Part shown: in pieces, positions 7,749 through 15,740 of the stretch
Numbering within the stretch: the stretch's first letter is position 1
Layout of the letters: each line of letters starts with the position of its first letter
Source: Anaerolineae bacterium
GTDB lineage: Bacteria; Chloroflexota; Anaerolineae; Aggregatilineales; Phototrophicaceae
Direction: 5' to 3'
NCBI GenBank assembly: GCA_022824565.1
Contig: JAJDZQ010000030.1
Coordinates: 1-39,472, forward strand
DNA: 39,472 nucleotides
Program-made: the position numbers and the translations under genes
Notes under the pieces: generated by a model
Seen by the model: the letters and a program-made list of their open reading frames with translations, nothing else
What the model was told of the DNA's origin: nothing
Databases searched by the model: none

Positions 7749-9086
7749 TTAGGCGGTCAAGCCGGGGATCTTGGGTAGCTTCCCGCGGCTGATTTGATTC
7801 ATGAGGCGGCTCATCTGGCGGAATTGCTTGAGCAGTTCGTTGACTTCGCTGACTTCCACACCGCTGCCGGCGGCGATGCGCTTCTTGCGGCTGGCTTTCA
7901 ATATGCGCGGATGCCGACGTTCCTGCGGCGTCATGGAATTGATGATCGCCTCGACCTTGCGGACGCGCTTTTCCATATCATCGCTGTTGATTTCGGCTTG
8001 CGTTTGCAACTTGGACATGCCGGGGATCATGCCCATGACCTTGCCCAGCGGTCCCATGCGGCGGATCTTCTGCAGCTGCTCGAGGAAGTCTTGCAAAGTA
8101 AACTCATTCTTCATGATTTTGCTTTGCAGGCGCAGCGCTTCTTCTTCTTCGTAGAGCGTCTCGGTCTTTTCGATCAGCGACATGATATCGCCCATGCCGA
8201 GGATGCGTTGGGCGATGCGGTCGGGGTGGAATAATTCGAGGGTATCGGCGCTGACTTTTTCGCCAGTTCCCATGTATTTGATAGGCACGCCGGTCACCGC
8301 GCGCATCGACAAGGCTGCGCCGCCGCGGGCATCGCCATCAACCCGCGTGAGAATCAAGCCAGAAATGCCTAGGCTTTCGTTGAAGCCGCGCGCGATATTG
8401 ACTGCTTCTTGCCCGGTCATGGCATCGGCGACCAACAAAATCTCCGCAGGCGAGGAGATGCGTTTGATCTCCTCCAATTCTTCCATCTTGGTGTCATCAA
8501 TTTGCAGACGACCGGCCGTGTCAATCAAGACGATATCGGCTTTGTTTTCGCGCGCTTGTTTGAGCCCGCGCCTTACGATATTGGGCGGCGTATCGCGGGT
8601 GCCTTCTTCGTAATAGGGCACGCCGATCTGCTTTGCCAGTGTAACCAACTGGTCGACGGCGGCGGGGCGATAGGTATCGGCAGCCAGCAGCAAGGGCTTG
8701 CGGCCGCTGGAGCGCAGGTGCAGGGCGAGTTTGGCTGTGTTGGTTGTTTTGCCAGCGCCTTGCAGGCCAACCATCATGATGACATGCGGAGAAGAGCTGC
8801 CGCTGAAACTGAGACGACCGGCTTCGCCAAGCATATCCACCATTTCTTCGTGGATAATCTTGACGACTTGCTCGCTGGGCTTCAGCGCCTTGTGCACTTC
8901 TTCGCCCAGGGCGCGCTGACGGACCTGCTTGATGAAGTCTTTGACGATGGGCAGCGCGACATCCGCCTCGAGCAGCGCCATCCGCACCTCGCGCATGACG
9001 GCTTTGACATCGGCTTCTTTGACGGTGCCGCCCTTGCGCAAGCCTTCAAAGGCAGTATCCAGTCTTTGGGTCAGAGAATCGAACAT
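7749..9086 (-). CDS. ffh: Signal recognition particle GTPase Ffh
   Basis: SRP54-type GTPase that binds signal peptides and 4.5S RNA and delivers ribosomes to FtsY. 445 aa from the ATG at 9086. N domain 1-95. G domain: P-loop GLQGAGKTT (107-115), DTYRPAAVDQL (137-147), DTAGRL (189-194) and TRVDGDARGG (247-256). Methionine-containing M domain (about 320-435): MGPLGKVMGMIPGM, then RRHPRILKASRKKRIAAGSG for RNA binding. I chose 9086 over an in-frame ATG at 9113 because a GCGAGG ribosome site sits 5 nt before it and the promoter at 9117-9145 would begin transcription near 9110. First gene of ffh-rpsP-khpA-rimM. The SRP RNA gene is not visible here. Confidence 0.97.
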   Translation of the reverse strand: MFDSLTQRLDTAFEGLRKGGTVKEADVKAVMREVRMALLEADVALPIVKDFIKQVRQRALGEEVHKALKPSEQVVKIIHEEMVDMLGEAGRLSFSGSSSPHVIMMVGLQGAGKTTNTAKLALHLRSSGRKPLLLAADTYRPAAVDQLVTLAKQIGVPYYEEGTRDTPPNIVRRGLKQARENKADIVLIDTAGRLQIDDTKMEELEEIKRISSPAEILLVADAMTGQEAVNIARGFNESLGISGLILTRVDGDARGGAALSMRAVTGVPIKYMGTGEKVSADTLELFHPDRIAQRILGMGDIMSLIEKTETLYEEEEALRLQSKIMKNEFTLQDFLEQLQKIRRMGPLGKVMGMIPGMSKLQTQAEINSDDMEKRVRKVEAIINSMTPQERRHPRILKASRKKRIAAGSGVEVSEVNELLKQFRQMSRLMNQISRGKLPKIPGLTA

Positions 9087-9116
9087 ATGCCTCGCTTCGG
9101 CGAATTGCGACAAGGC

Positions 9117-9145
9117 AGTCTACAGGTTGGCTCGACAGTTGTCAA
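9117..9145 (-). promoter_or_regulatory. Promoter of the ffh-rpsP-khpA-rimM operon
   Basis: Minus-strand TTGACA (9140-9145), a 17-nt spacer and TAGACT (9117-9122). The -35 box overlaps the stop codon of the MFS gene (9142-9144), so the SRP/ribosome operon can be transcribed independently of the genes upstream. It fixes the ffh start at 9086. Confidence 0.8.
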
Positions 9146-10362
9146 GATTGGGCTTTGCCTATGCGCACGCCGCGCAGCATCGACAGCGCCGCCAACAGCC
9201 CCAGCAAGCCCGCCAGAGCGCCGATGATGACGAAGTCGCCGCCGCTGATTTGGTATAGGTACGCGCCCAGCGCCGCGCCGACAACCCTGCCCAGCGAATG
9301 CGCGCCCTGGTTTGCCGACATCATCACCGCGCGCGCATCGGGCATGACTTCGGTGAACAAGGGCAGCGCCGAAACGATGGATGTCTCGATGCTGACGAAC
9401 AGGACAAATATGCCCAGCATGGCCAGAGGCAGGCTGAATGACAAACTGGGGATGAGGAAAAAGCAGACCGCGGCGATCAACATGCCAGTCGTGGCGGTGC
9501 GTTTTGTGCCCAGCCGGTCGGCCAGCGCGATGACGATGAATTCGCCCACGATCTCGGCGATAGCGATGAGGATGGTCAGTGCGCCCAGCGCCGTCAGCAT
9601 CAAGTCGAACGAGTCTTCCATCCACAAGCCATAATTGATGAAGAAGGTCTCGTGGGCGGCGGTCAGGCACAGCGAAAACAGCAAGGCAAACATGGCAGGC
9701 GGGTGGCGGCTGACGCGGCGCATGGCGGTCAACGGATTGATGACACGGATGCGATCGTGCCGATGCTGCGGGTCATCGTCGGCTTCCACAAACAGCCACA
9801 CAGCCAAAGTTCCCAAGCCCTGCAAGCCAGCCACGAACAGGAATACGGCTTGCAGGCTGCTGGCTTCCAGCAGGAATCCGGCGACAGGCGCGGCGATGAC
9901 CAGTGAAAGCGCCCAGCTCAATTCGGCGAATCCCATCACGCGCGCGCGGCGACTGAAAGGAATGACATCGCCGAGATAGGCCTGGAAGGTCGGGTCATAG
10001 ATGATCTTGCCCACACCCAGCGCAAACATCACCAGCACAAACACGCCCCACTCGGCAAAGAGCGCGCCCAACAGACTCATGGCAGTCATCATCAGCAGCG
10101 CGCCGACCATGACCGTTTTGCGACCAAAATGCTCGGATAACGTGCCCAACAAGGGACTGAGCAGACCGGCGCTGTTGGTCAAGGCGATGACATTCTGTAC
10201 GCTGACGGCGGATACATCAAAAGCGCCGCCGATCGCCGATACAAAGGGATAGGCGAAGCGTTTGCTGACATTGATGACCAGCCGCGCAAAAACGATTGCC
10301 AGGATCGAGCGGATGACCCCGCTGTCAAATTGGCGGTCGGTCGTCGCTGGTTCAGCCGTCAT
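9142..10362 (-). CDS. MFS transporter, substrate unknown
   Basis: Major facilitator superfamily secondary transporter, 406 aa with about 12 hydrophobic helices in two halves. The loop between helices 2 and 3 carries an MFS motif-A-like stretch, GTLSEHFGRKTVMVGA, with an equivalent in the second half (ADRLGTKRTATTG). A charged loop (DDDPQHRHDRIRV) joins the two halves. Drug efflux and sugar or metabolite export are both possible, and nothing in the sequence decides. The start overlaps the upstream phosphatase-like gene by 11 nt, which implies translational coupling, so it belongs to the C39-murJ-MBL-metalloenzyme run. Confidence 0.88.
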   Translation of the reverse strand: MTAEPATTDRQFDSGVIRSILAIVFARLVINVSKRFAYPFVSAIGGAFDVSAVSVQNVIALTNSAGLLSPLLGTLSEHFGRKTVMVGALLMMTAMSLLGALFAEWGVFVLVMFALGVGKIIYDPTFQAYLGDVIPFSRRARVMGFAELSWALSLVIAAPVAGFLLEASSLQAVFLFVAGLQGLGTLAVWLFVEADDDPQHRHDRIRVINPLTAMRRVSRHPPAMFALLFSLCLTAAHETFFINYGLWMEDSFDLMLTALGALTILIAIAEIVGEFIVIALADRLGTKRTATTGMLIAAVCFFLIPSLSFSLPLAMLGIFVLFVSIETSIVSALPLFTEVMPDARAVMMSANQGAHSLGRVVGAALGAYLYQISGGDFVIIGALAGLLGLLAALSMLRGVRIGKAQS

Positions 10363-11269
10363 GCTGCAGCATCCTCTTGCAGGCTGGCGCGAAGTCGGTC
10401 AGGCGCTGGTATCCGCGGGAAAAGTCGGCTGCGCGCGAACCGACAACGACTGTGGGCACGGCATTGAGCGTGTGCCGGCGCGTGCTCAAGTCTTCCAGAT
10501 TGCCGTGGTCGCTGGTGATAACGATCAAGCCGGCGGCATCATCCCAAGCCTCGAGCAAACCGCCCAGCACCGCATCAAACCGTTCCAGCAAATCTACAGC
10601 CTGCGCCAAGGTCCCGCGATGCCCGATGCGGTCGGTCAGCCAGTGGGAGTGGAATGCGAAGTCATAGCTTCCAGACAGCTTCGCCAACAATCGCCCGGCG
10701 TCTGCGGGGCTGTAGCCGGGCAGATCGCCCAGCTGCAGGTGTCGCCGCCAGCCCTCGGTCGTCCATTCAGCCGTCAATGCGCGCTGCCGCCGGATATCAT
10801 CAATGCCAAAGTGCGCGCCATTCGCCACAAAATCTGCCAGTTGGATGCTGGAACGTAGTGTCTTGCCGCGTTGCCAGTCTCTCTGCAGTCGCGCTGGATA
10901 GGCAGTCAAGAGCCTGGCCGATCTGCCGCTAGATCGCAGCTGCCGGAAGAGGCTGTGCTGGCTGATGATAGAACGGGTCGTGGCATCCGGTTTTGGGCCA
11001 TAGTGCCGCCCCAGCTTTTTCGGCACATTCACGCCTGTCAGCAGCGCCGCCTGCCCGCTGCCGCTTTGGGGGCGCCCCGCCACATCCAGCCGCGCATCGG
11101 CAGGCATGAAGATGGCGCGTTGGCTCTGTTGCAGGCCCGTGCGCGCCAACCAGCGCCGTCCCTTGCTCAAGCTGTGCATGTTGGGCGTTTTGGCAACAGC
11201 GAAGGGGTTGTGCTGCGGGTCGTCCTCGCCCAAACCGATGCCATCCAGAAACAGGGTCAAAATGCGCAT
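10352..11269 (-). CDS. Alkaline-phosphatase-superfamily metalloenzyme (iPGM/phosphopentomutase-like)
   Basis: 305 aa. The metal-ligand pattern of two-metal phosphoglycerate or phosphopentomutases is present: Asp9 in FLDGIGLG, a candidate Ser nucleophile in GRPQSGSGQ (Ser69 or Ser71), Asp213 and His217 in TDRIGH, Asp254-His255 in TSDHG, and His266. At 305 residues it is shorter than iPGM (about 510) or DeoB (about 390), so the cap or insert domain is reduced. It may act as a phosphomutase, phosphatase or phosphodiesterase; the substrate cannot be read from the sequence. It lies 7 nt after the MBL hydrolase and overlaps the MFS gene by 11 nt. The context of lipid II export and a hydrolase allows, but does not prove, an envelope-related role. 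No signal peptide is seen, so it is probably cytoplasmic. Confidence 0.82.
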   Translation of the reverse strand: MRILTLFLDGIGLGEDDPQHNPFAVAKTPNMHSLSKGRRWLARTGLQQSQRAIFMPADARLDVAGRPQSGSGQAALLTGVNVPKKLGRHYGPKPDATTRSIISQHSLFRQLRSSGRSARLLTAYPARLQRDWQRGKTLRSSIQLADFVANGAHFGIDDIRRQRALTAEWTTEGWRRHLQLGDLPGYSPADAGRLLAKLSGSYDFAFHSHWLTDRIGHRGTLAQAVDLLERFDAVLGGLLEAWDDAAGLIVITSDHGNLEDLSTRRHTLNAVPTVVVGSRAADFSRGYQRLTDFAPACKRMLQHDG

Positions 11270-11276
11270 CGGCAGC

Positions 11277-11921
11277 TTAGCGATGGGCGAGCAGGAAAGG
11301 GTTGGTCCGGCGCTCCCGCCCGATAGTCGTTTCTGTCATGTGGCCGGGCAGCACACGCACGCGATCGTCCAGCGGCATCAGCCTGTCCAGGATGGAGCGC
11401 ATCAACAGCGCGTGGTCGCCGCCGGGCAAGTCGGTACGGCCTATGCTGCCAGCAAAGAGCGTATCGCCGCTGAAGAGAATCCCGGCTTTTTCCATGAGCA
11501 AGCTGATGTGGCCGGGCGCGTGCCCGGGCGTATACAGGCACTTCAATTCAAGGCTGTCCAAAATGATCGTTTCGTTATCGTCCAGCAGGCCGTCTGGTTC
11601 GGGCGGCGCGGGCAGATTGCCCAGGCCGAAGCACAGCCCTTGCATGGGCACTTCTCGCAGCAGGGGCGGGGTCTCTTTGTGCGCGAAGAAAGGGATGCGC
11701 AATTGTTTCTTGAGCGCGCCAGCCGCCAGCACATGATCGAGGTGGGCGTGCGTGGCGACCATCATCTGTATGCTCCAGCCAGCGTCTGCAGCGGCCGCCA
11801 GGATGAGATCGGCGCTGTCGACCGGATCAATCAGCAGGGCGTTCTTGGTCGCGGTGTCCGCCACCAGATAGGCATTGGTAGCAAATGCGCCCAGAGTCAG
11901 CGACTTGATAGCGAATGGCAT
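11277..11921 (-). CDS. Metallo-beta-lactamase-fold hydrolase, glyoxalase II-like (YcbL type)
   Basis: 214 aa, the size of small YcbL/GloB-like hydrolases. The binuclear zinc motif THAHLDH is complete (His58, His60, Asp62, His63), followed by TPGHAPGH, the bridging Asp in LFSGDTLFAGSIGRTDLPGG and the C-terminal PGH of RVLPGHMTET. The GRTDLPGG element is typical of the YcbL group, some members of which have glyoxalase II activity. Substrate unknown: a thioester such as S-lactoyl-thiol is the family default. It lacks the long C-terminal glutathione-binding helices of true GloB. Good ribosome site (AAGGAAG). It lies 12 nt after murJ and 7 nt before the metalloenzyme gene. Confidence 0.9.
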   Translation of the reverse strand: MPFAIKSLTLGAFATNAYLVADTATKNALLIDPVDSADLILAAAADAGWSIQMMVATHAHLDHVLAAGALKKQLRIPFFAHKETPPLLREVPMQGLCFGLGNLPAPPEPDGLLDDNETIILDSLELKCLYTPGHAPGHISLLMEKAGILFSGDTLFAGSIGRTDLPGGDHALLMRSILDRLMPLDDRVRVLPGHMTETTIGRERRTNPFLLAHR

Positions 11922-11933
11922 GCGCTTCCTTTC

Positions 11934-13589
11934 TTATTGCGAGCGCCCCAGCATGTTGCGCAGTTCCGCTACTTCTTGCATCTTTAGCGCGAAAGCTGCC
12001 AGCACGAACGCCGCCAGCCCCAGCAGCCCCTCGCAAGCCAGCCGCGCCAGGGTCATGGTGAAGCCGCGCTCGGGCAAGGCGACTGTCCACAGCGCATCTG
12101 CGCAGACGATCACAGCCGCCATAATCAACGAAGCGACCAGTGTTTTCATCAGTGTGCGCGTCAGTTCATTCTCGTGCGCGCCTCGCCAGCGCCGCCGCAA
12201 GATAAGCAGCAGCGACAGCACCTCGAACATGACGCCCAGCGAATTTGCCAGCGCCAAACCGCTCACATTGCCGATCTCGGTTCGCAAGCCCAGCCATGGC
12301 CACGAGCGCGCCACCGCATTGCCAAAGCCGGCCGCATCGACAAGAGCGACTTCGCTCAAGACCAAGGCACCCACAAAGTTGATCAGAGCGCCAGCCAGAG
12401 CGGCGAAGAGCGGCGTCAACGTGTCTTTGTCGGCATAAAAGCTGCGCGCGATCACCTCCAGCGCCGCATGCACGATCAAGCCCAGCGTGAACATGCTCAG
12501 GGTGCTGTAGACCAGCGCCGAAGCCGATGCGTCAAACGCGCCGCGCTCCAGCAGGCTGATGAGGGGCCTGCCCAACACAAGCAGGGCGACAGCCGATGGT
12601 ATGCTGCACACCAGGATGAAGCGCAACGCCCCCGACATGGCCGAGCGCTTGCCAGGCAAGTCGTCCATCTCGCTCAGCGCGGCCAAGGTCGGAAAGATGA
12701 CGATGCCCATGGCCGTGCCGATCAGTGTCTGCGGGATCTGCATCAAGCGCCAGCCCCAATCCAGCGCGCTGACGGAGCCACTGCCCAGGCGCGAGGCGAT
12801 ATTGTTCATCACCAGGAAGTTCAGGCTAAATACGCCCAGCCCGCCTATGCGTGGCAGCATCAACCAGATAACCCGCCACAGCTGTGGATTGCTCAAGCCC
12901 AGCTCGGGCCGCCAGCGCATTTTGTAGCGAGCCAGACCCGGCAGCTGGACCCCAAAGTGCAAAGCCGCGCCGATGACCGCGCCCCAGGCAATGCCATGCA
13001 CGCCAAATATCGGCAGCAGGAAAAGCACGCCGAATAATATGCCCACATCGAACATGATGGGCGCCAAAGCCGGCAGTAGAAAATGCTGATGCGAATTAAG
13101 GATGCCGCTAAAGATGCCACTGACGGAAAAAATGATCGTGCTCAGCAGCAAAATGCGCATCATGTCGATGGTGTTTTGCGCCGTCTGCGCATCAAAGCCC
13201 GGCGCGACCAGCACCCGCACCAGCCAGGGCGCAGACAAAAACACCAGCGCGCTCATCAACAGCGCCAGCGTGAAGATGGAGTTCATCAGGTTGCTGGATA
13301 AACGCCAGGCTGCCTCGGGCTGTCCCCTGGCGAGCATGCCGCTGAAGACAGGAATGAACGCATGCGTCAGCGCGCCGCCGGAGATCAAAATGACGATCAG
13401 CTCGGGGATGCGGTTGGCTGCGACATAGGCGTCCAGTTCGCTGCCCACCCCAAATGTCTGGGCAATGAGTAGCGTCTGCACCAGGCTGATGAGCTTGGCC
13501 GCGCCGAAAGCCAGCATAACGGTCACGGTCGAACGGGCGATGCGCCGATTTCGTCCCAGGGCTGTCGTGCTGTCCGCTATGCTGGTCAC
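11934..13589 (-). CDS. murJ: Lipid II flippase MurJ (MviN family)
   Basis: 551-aa polytopic membrane protein of the MOP/MVF superfamily, which flips the peptidoglycan precursor lipid II across the cytoplasmic membrane. Family features: the N-terminal IARSTVTVMLAFGAAKLISLVQTLLIAQTFGVGSELDAYVAANRIPELIVILISGGALTHAFIPVFS, matching the conserved MviN first helices with Ser/Gly-Gly-Ala and AFIPVF, and the central GLGVFSLNFLVMNNIASRLGSGSVSALDWGWRLMQIPQTLIGTAMGIVIFPTLA, the MurJ signature around helices 7-8. About 14 helices are expected. The start overlaps the stop of the C39/TPR gene by 4 bp. It suggests a peptidoglycan-containing wall. Confidence 0.94.
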   Translation of the reverse strand: MTSIADSTTALGRNRRIARSTVTVMLAFGAAKLISLVQTLLIAQTFGVGSELDAYVAANRIPELIVILISGGALTHAFIPVFSGMLARGQPEAAWRLSSNLMNSIFTLALLMSALVFLSAPWLVRVLVAPGFDAQTAQNTIDMMRILLLSTIIFSVSGIFSGILNSHQHFLLPALAPIMFDVGILFGVLFLLPIFGVHGIAWGAVIGAALHFGVQLPGLARYKMRWRPELGLSNPQLWRVIWLMLPRIGGLGVFSLNFLVMNNIASRLGSGSVSALDWGWRLMQIPQTLIGTAMGIVIFPTLAALSEMDDLPGKRSAMSGALRFILVCSIPSAVALLVLGRPLISLLERGAFDASASALVYSTLSMFTLGLIVHAALEVIARSFYADKDTLTPLFAALAGALINFVGALVLSEVALVDAAGFGNAVARSWPWLGLRTEIGNVSGLALANSLGVMFEVLSLLLILRRRWRGAHENELTRTLMKTLVASLIMAAVIVCADALWTVALPERGFTMTLARLACEGLLGLAAFVLAAFALKMQEVAELRNMLGRSQ

Positions 13590-15010
13590 TGGCTTAGGCT
13601 GTCCAACGCTTGTCGCGCCGCTTCAAAATTGGGGTTGTAACCCAAAGCGCGCCGATATGCCGAGGCTGCCTGTTGGTGCTGGGCTTGCGCCGCATAGACG
13701 CGTCCGCGCCAATAATAAGTTTCTTCCAGCTCCGGGGCGGTGTTCTGGTTGTGAGCGGCCAGGGTCAATACATCGTCATAGCGGCCGACGGCAAAATATG
13801 CTGCGAATGCGCCATGTTGATACCACATCATGCGCCAGGGCAGCCGGCCGGTGCTGGTCGCCTGGTCAAAGGCCGCCGCTGCTTCTTGATGCCGCCCCAG
13901 CGCCACCAGCGAGCTGCCCATATTGAACCAGGCGAAGGCATCTTGTGGATTGTTGCGCGCCTCGTTTTGCGCTGTCTCGAAAGCGATTTGCGCCGCAGCT
14001 GCCTCGTCCCAATGTTTCGCCAAAATGTTGCGAAGCAATGCCTCGCGCTCGGGATGATAAACGACGATGAATGTTCGGTTGAACGCGCGCCAATCGTTGT
14101 CGACGCGGGCATAGCTTTCGGTTATGCCGTTGGCATCGGGACCAACGCCCAGAAAGCTGTCATAGAAATAGAAAAGCTGGAGGGCATCGTCATAGGCGAC
14201 AACCACACGATAATGACCGATCCAGTCGTAGCCTTCGAACATGGCGGCGGTTTCAATCACGGTCGGGAAGCCGTTCGCCACGAGCCGCTTCAACAAATCC
14301 AGCGAACCGCCCACGCGCACGATCGCTTCGACAAAACTCTGCTCGCGCACAAAGCTGGCCAACTCATGCGGGCTGACATTCTTGTCTTCGCGATTCGGCT
14401 TCAGGATGTCGCCAGCGTAGGCTTGGGGCTGTCGCCAGCCGTGAAAACTGAGCGCCATGGTGATGGTCGCGGGACCGCAATTGTTCCAGGTCTGCTGCTG
14501 GTGCAAGACGCCATCAATGCGCGCGCTGGCCGGCAAAAAATCCACTGGCGGCACAGGCGAAGGCGGCGAAGCAGGTGGAGAGGCGGTCGCTGTGGGCGGG
14601 CTGATGACGGTGGGAAGGGCGGTGGCTGTGGCGGGGATAGGCGTTGGCGGCGCAGTCTCCACAATGATAATCGGGGCGGTTGTTTTGGTCGGCGGCGCAG
14701 GTTCCAGCGGCAGCTCCAACAGAGACAGCGCTTCGGCTTCATCAACTGGCGCGGCGCTTGTCGGGAATACACCACCGGCTGGGGTCGGCCTGCGCAAGAT
14801 GTTCATAAATGGCAGTTGGTCGATGATGCGCTGCTGCTGCGCAGGCTTCAAAATCTCACGAAAGCCAAACACGGCGAAGGCGCTGCCCAGCACAAAGGCG
14901 AGGAAAATCAGCACGATGCCCCAAAACAGCCAGCGAGGTGGCGCGCGCAAGCCTTCGTCGCGGCGCAGGCTGGTGCGAGGGCTGGGCTGGGTGTCATACA
15001 GGCTGCGCAC
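13586..15010 (-). CDS. Membrane-anchored C39-family peptidase-like protein with TPR repeats
   Basis: About 474 aa from a GTG at 15010. Order: short basic cytoplasmic tail, one membrane helix (27-50), a Pro/Thr-rich linker (about 101-158), a papain-like C39_2 domain, then tetratricopeptide repeats (about 330-474, for example AFAWFNMGSSLVALGRHQEAAAAFDQA and AAYFAVGRYDDVLTLA). The presumed catalytic residues are all there: Cys178 in QTWNNCGPAT, His266 in GHYRVVVAY and Asp284 in FYDSF. The frame stays open upstream to 15205, but that part lies in repeat DNA and upstream of a likely -10 box (TATATT, 15042-15047), so I use the GTG. The enzyme domain should face outward. No ABC exporter or peptide precursor is nearby, so it is unlikely to be a bacteriocin protease. 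The 4-bp overlap with murJ suggests an envelope role. Confidence 0.85.
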   Translation of the reverse strand: MRSLYDTQPSPRTSLRRDEGLRAPPRWLFWGIVLIFLAFVLGSAFAVFGFREILKPAQQQRIIDQLPFMNILRRPTPAGGVFPTSAAPVDEAEALSLLELPLEPAPPTKTTAPIIIVETAPPTPIPATATALPTVISPPTATASPPASPPSPVPPVDFLPASARIDGVLHQQQTWNNCGPATITMALSFHGWRQPQAYAGDILKPNREDKNVSPHELASFVREQSFVEAIVRVGGSLDLLKRLVANGFPTVIETAAMFEGYDWIGHYRVVVAYDDALQLFYFYDSFLGVGPDANGITESYARVDNDWRAFNRTFIVVYHPEREALLRNILAKHWDEAAAAQIAFETAQNEARNNPQDAFAWFNMGSSLVALGRHQEAAAAFDQATSTGRLPWRMMWYQHGAFAAYFAVGRYDDVLTLAAHNQNTAPELEETYYWRGRVYAAQAQHQQAASAYRRALGYNPNFEAARQALDSLSQ

Positions 15011-15041
15011 AGTTGTCGGCTCGCTACTCTGCCATATCGAC

Positions 15042-15047
15042 AATATA
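15042..15047 (-). promoter_or_regulatory. Candidate -10 box of the C39/TPR-murJ operon
   Basis: Minus-strand TATATT, about 32 nt before the GTG at 15010. No good -35 box was found at 16-18 nt; TTGTCG lies too close. It supports the short start of the C39/TPR gene. Weak evidence. Confidence 0.35.
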
Positions 15048-15320
15048 GCACAGGGACGACAAAAATTCAGCGGCGGCGACCTAGCGGACCGGGCAAACGC
15101 ATTGGATTGTTTGTTTCCCACAGCGGCACACAGGCACAGAGATTGATTTGCTAAGGCAGGAAGAACTCTGAATCTTCGTTGTAATGAGGGCGGACCCTCA
15201 CACACGCAAAGTCAAATTGAATGCTTTCTCTGTGTTCTCTGCGCTCTCTATGCTCTCTGTGTTGAGTTTTGTTACTACGGCGCTGTCATAGCGATACTGT
15301 TTTGATGCGCTTGCCATGAG
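15048..15320 (+). repeat. Gene-free region with CACAGAG-type degenerate repeats
   Basis: Between ruvX and the C39/TPR gene. The left part (15119-15145) carries CACAGCGGCACACAGGCACAGAGA. The right part (15227-15266) carries, on the minus strand, a run of degenerate CACAGAGA units (AACACAGAGAGC, ATAGAGAGC, GCAGAGAACACAGAGAA). The right end, TTTTGATGCGCTTGCCATG (15300-15318), is 18/19 identical to the end of the element beside rimM (6486-6504). Both copies finish 2-4 nt from a stop codon. No gene, tRNA or terminator with a U-run is apparent. Confidence 0.6.
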
Positions 15321-15740
15321 CTAGCGGCGGCTGCGCGCGTCCAGGAAAGATTGCAGAATGACGCAGGCGGCCAGGTCATCAATCGGCTCGTTAGCGCGCC
15401 GTTTCAACATCCTCGCCATGTTCCGCGCCTCTTCGCTGGTCAGATATTCGCTGACCTCGTGCACAGGCAGGTCAATCGCATCCCGCAACTTTGTGATCCA
15501 GTCGCGCACGATTGCAGCCTGCGTGACGAGGCCGGGCGGCGCATTGGGATTGACCGGCACGCCGACCACAACAGCCACAGCCCTCTCTCGCATGGCAATT
15601 GCGGCGATGGCGGCAAAATCCTGGTTGACGCCGTGGCTTTGCAAAATCGTCAGCTCGCGCGCGCCGATGCCCAAGCCGTCGCTGATCGCCAGACCAATGC
15701 GCTTTTCTCCATAGTCGATACCCAGCAGACGCCCGCTCAT
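15321..15740 (-). CDS. ruvX: Pre-16S rRNA nuclease / Holliday junction resolvase-like RuvX (YqgF)
   Basis: RNase H-fold nuclease that takes part in 5' maturation of 16S rRNA; the family is also annotated as a putative Holliday junction resolvase. 139 aa, the usual size. Asp9 in LLGIDYGEKRIGLAIS is the first acidic catalytic residue. VVVGVPVN, HEVSEYLTSEEA and IDDLAACVILQSFLD supply the other conserved blocks. The ATG overlaps the stop of the baseplate-J-like gene by 4 bp. Probably cotranscribed with alaS, an association seen in many bacteria. Confidence 0.94.
   Translation of the reverse strand: MSGRLLGIDYGEKRIGLAISDGLGIGARELTILQSHGVNQDFAAIAAIAMRERAVAVVVGVPVNPNAPPGLVTQAAIVRDWITKLRDAIDLPVHEVSEYLTSEEARNMARMLKRRANEPIDDLAACVILQSFLDARSRR

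Noticed and set aside
13586..15010. Bacteriocin leader peptidase
   Set aside because: The C39 domain is not fused to an ABC exporter and no precursor peptide gene with a double-glycine leader is nearby.
13610..15154. A 514-codon open frame on the plus strand
   Set aside because: Antisense to the C39/TPR gene, which has an intact Cys/His/Asp triad and TPRs; the plus-strand product is low-complexity and matches nothing.
15119..15266. CRISPR array or tandem repeat of fixed period
   Set aside because: The CACAGAGA units are degenerate, irregularly spaced and lack spacers of uniform length; no cas gene is present.
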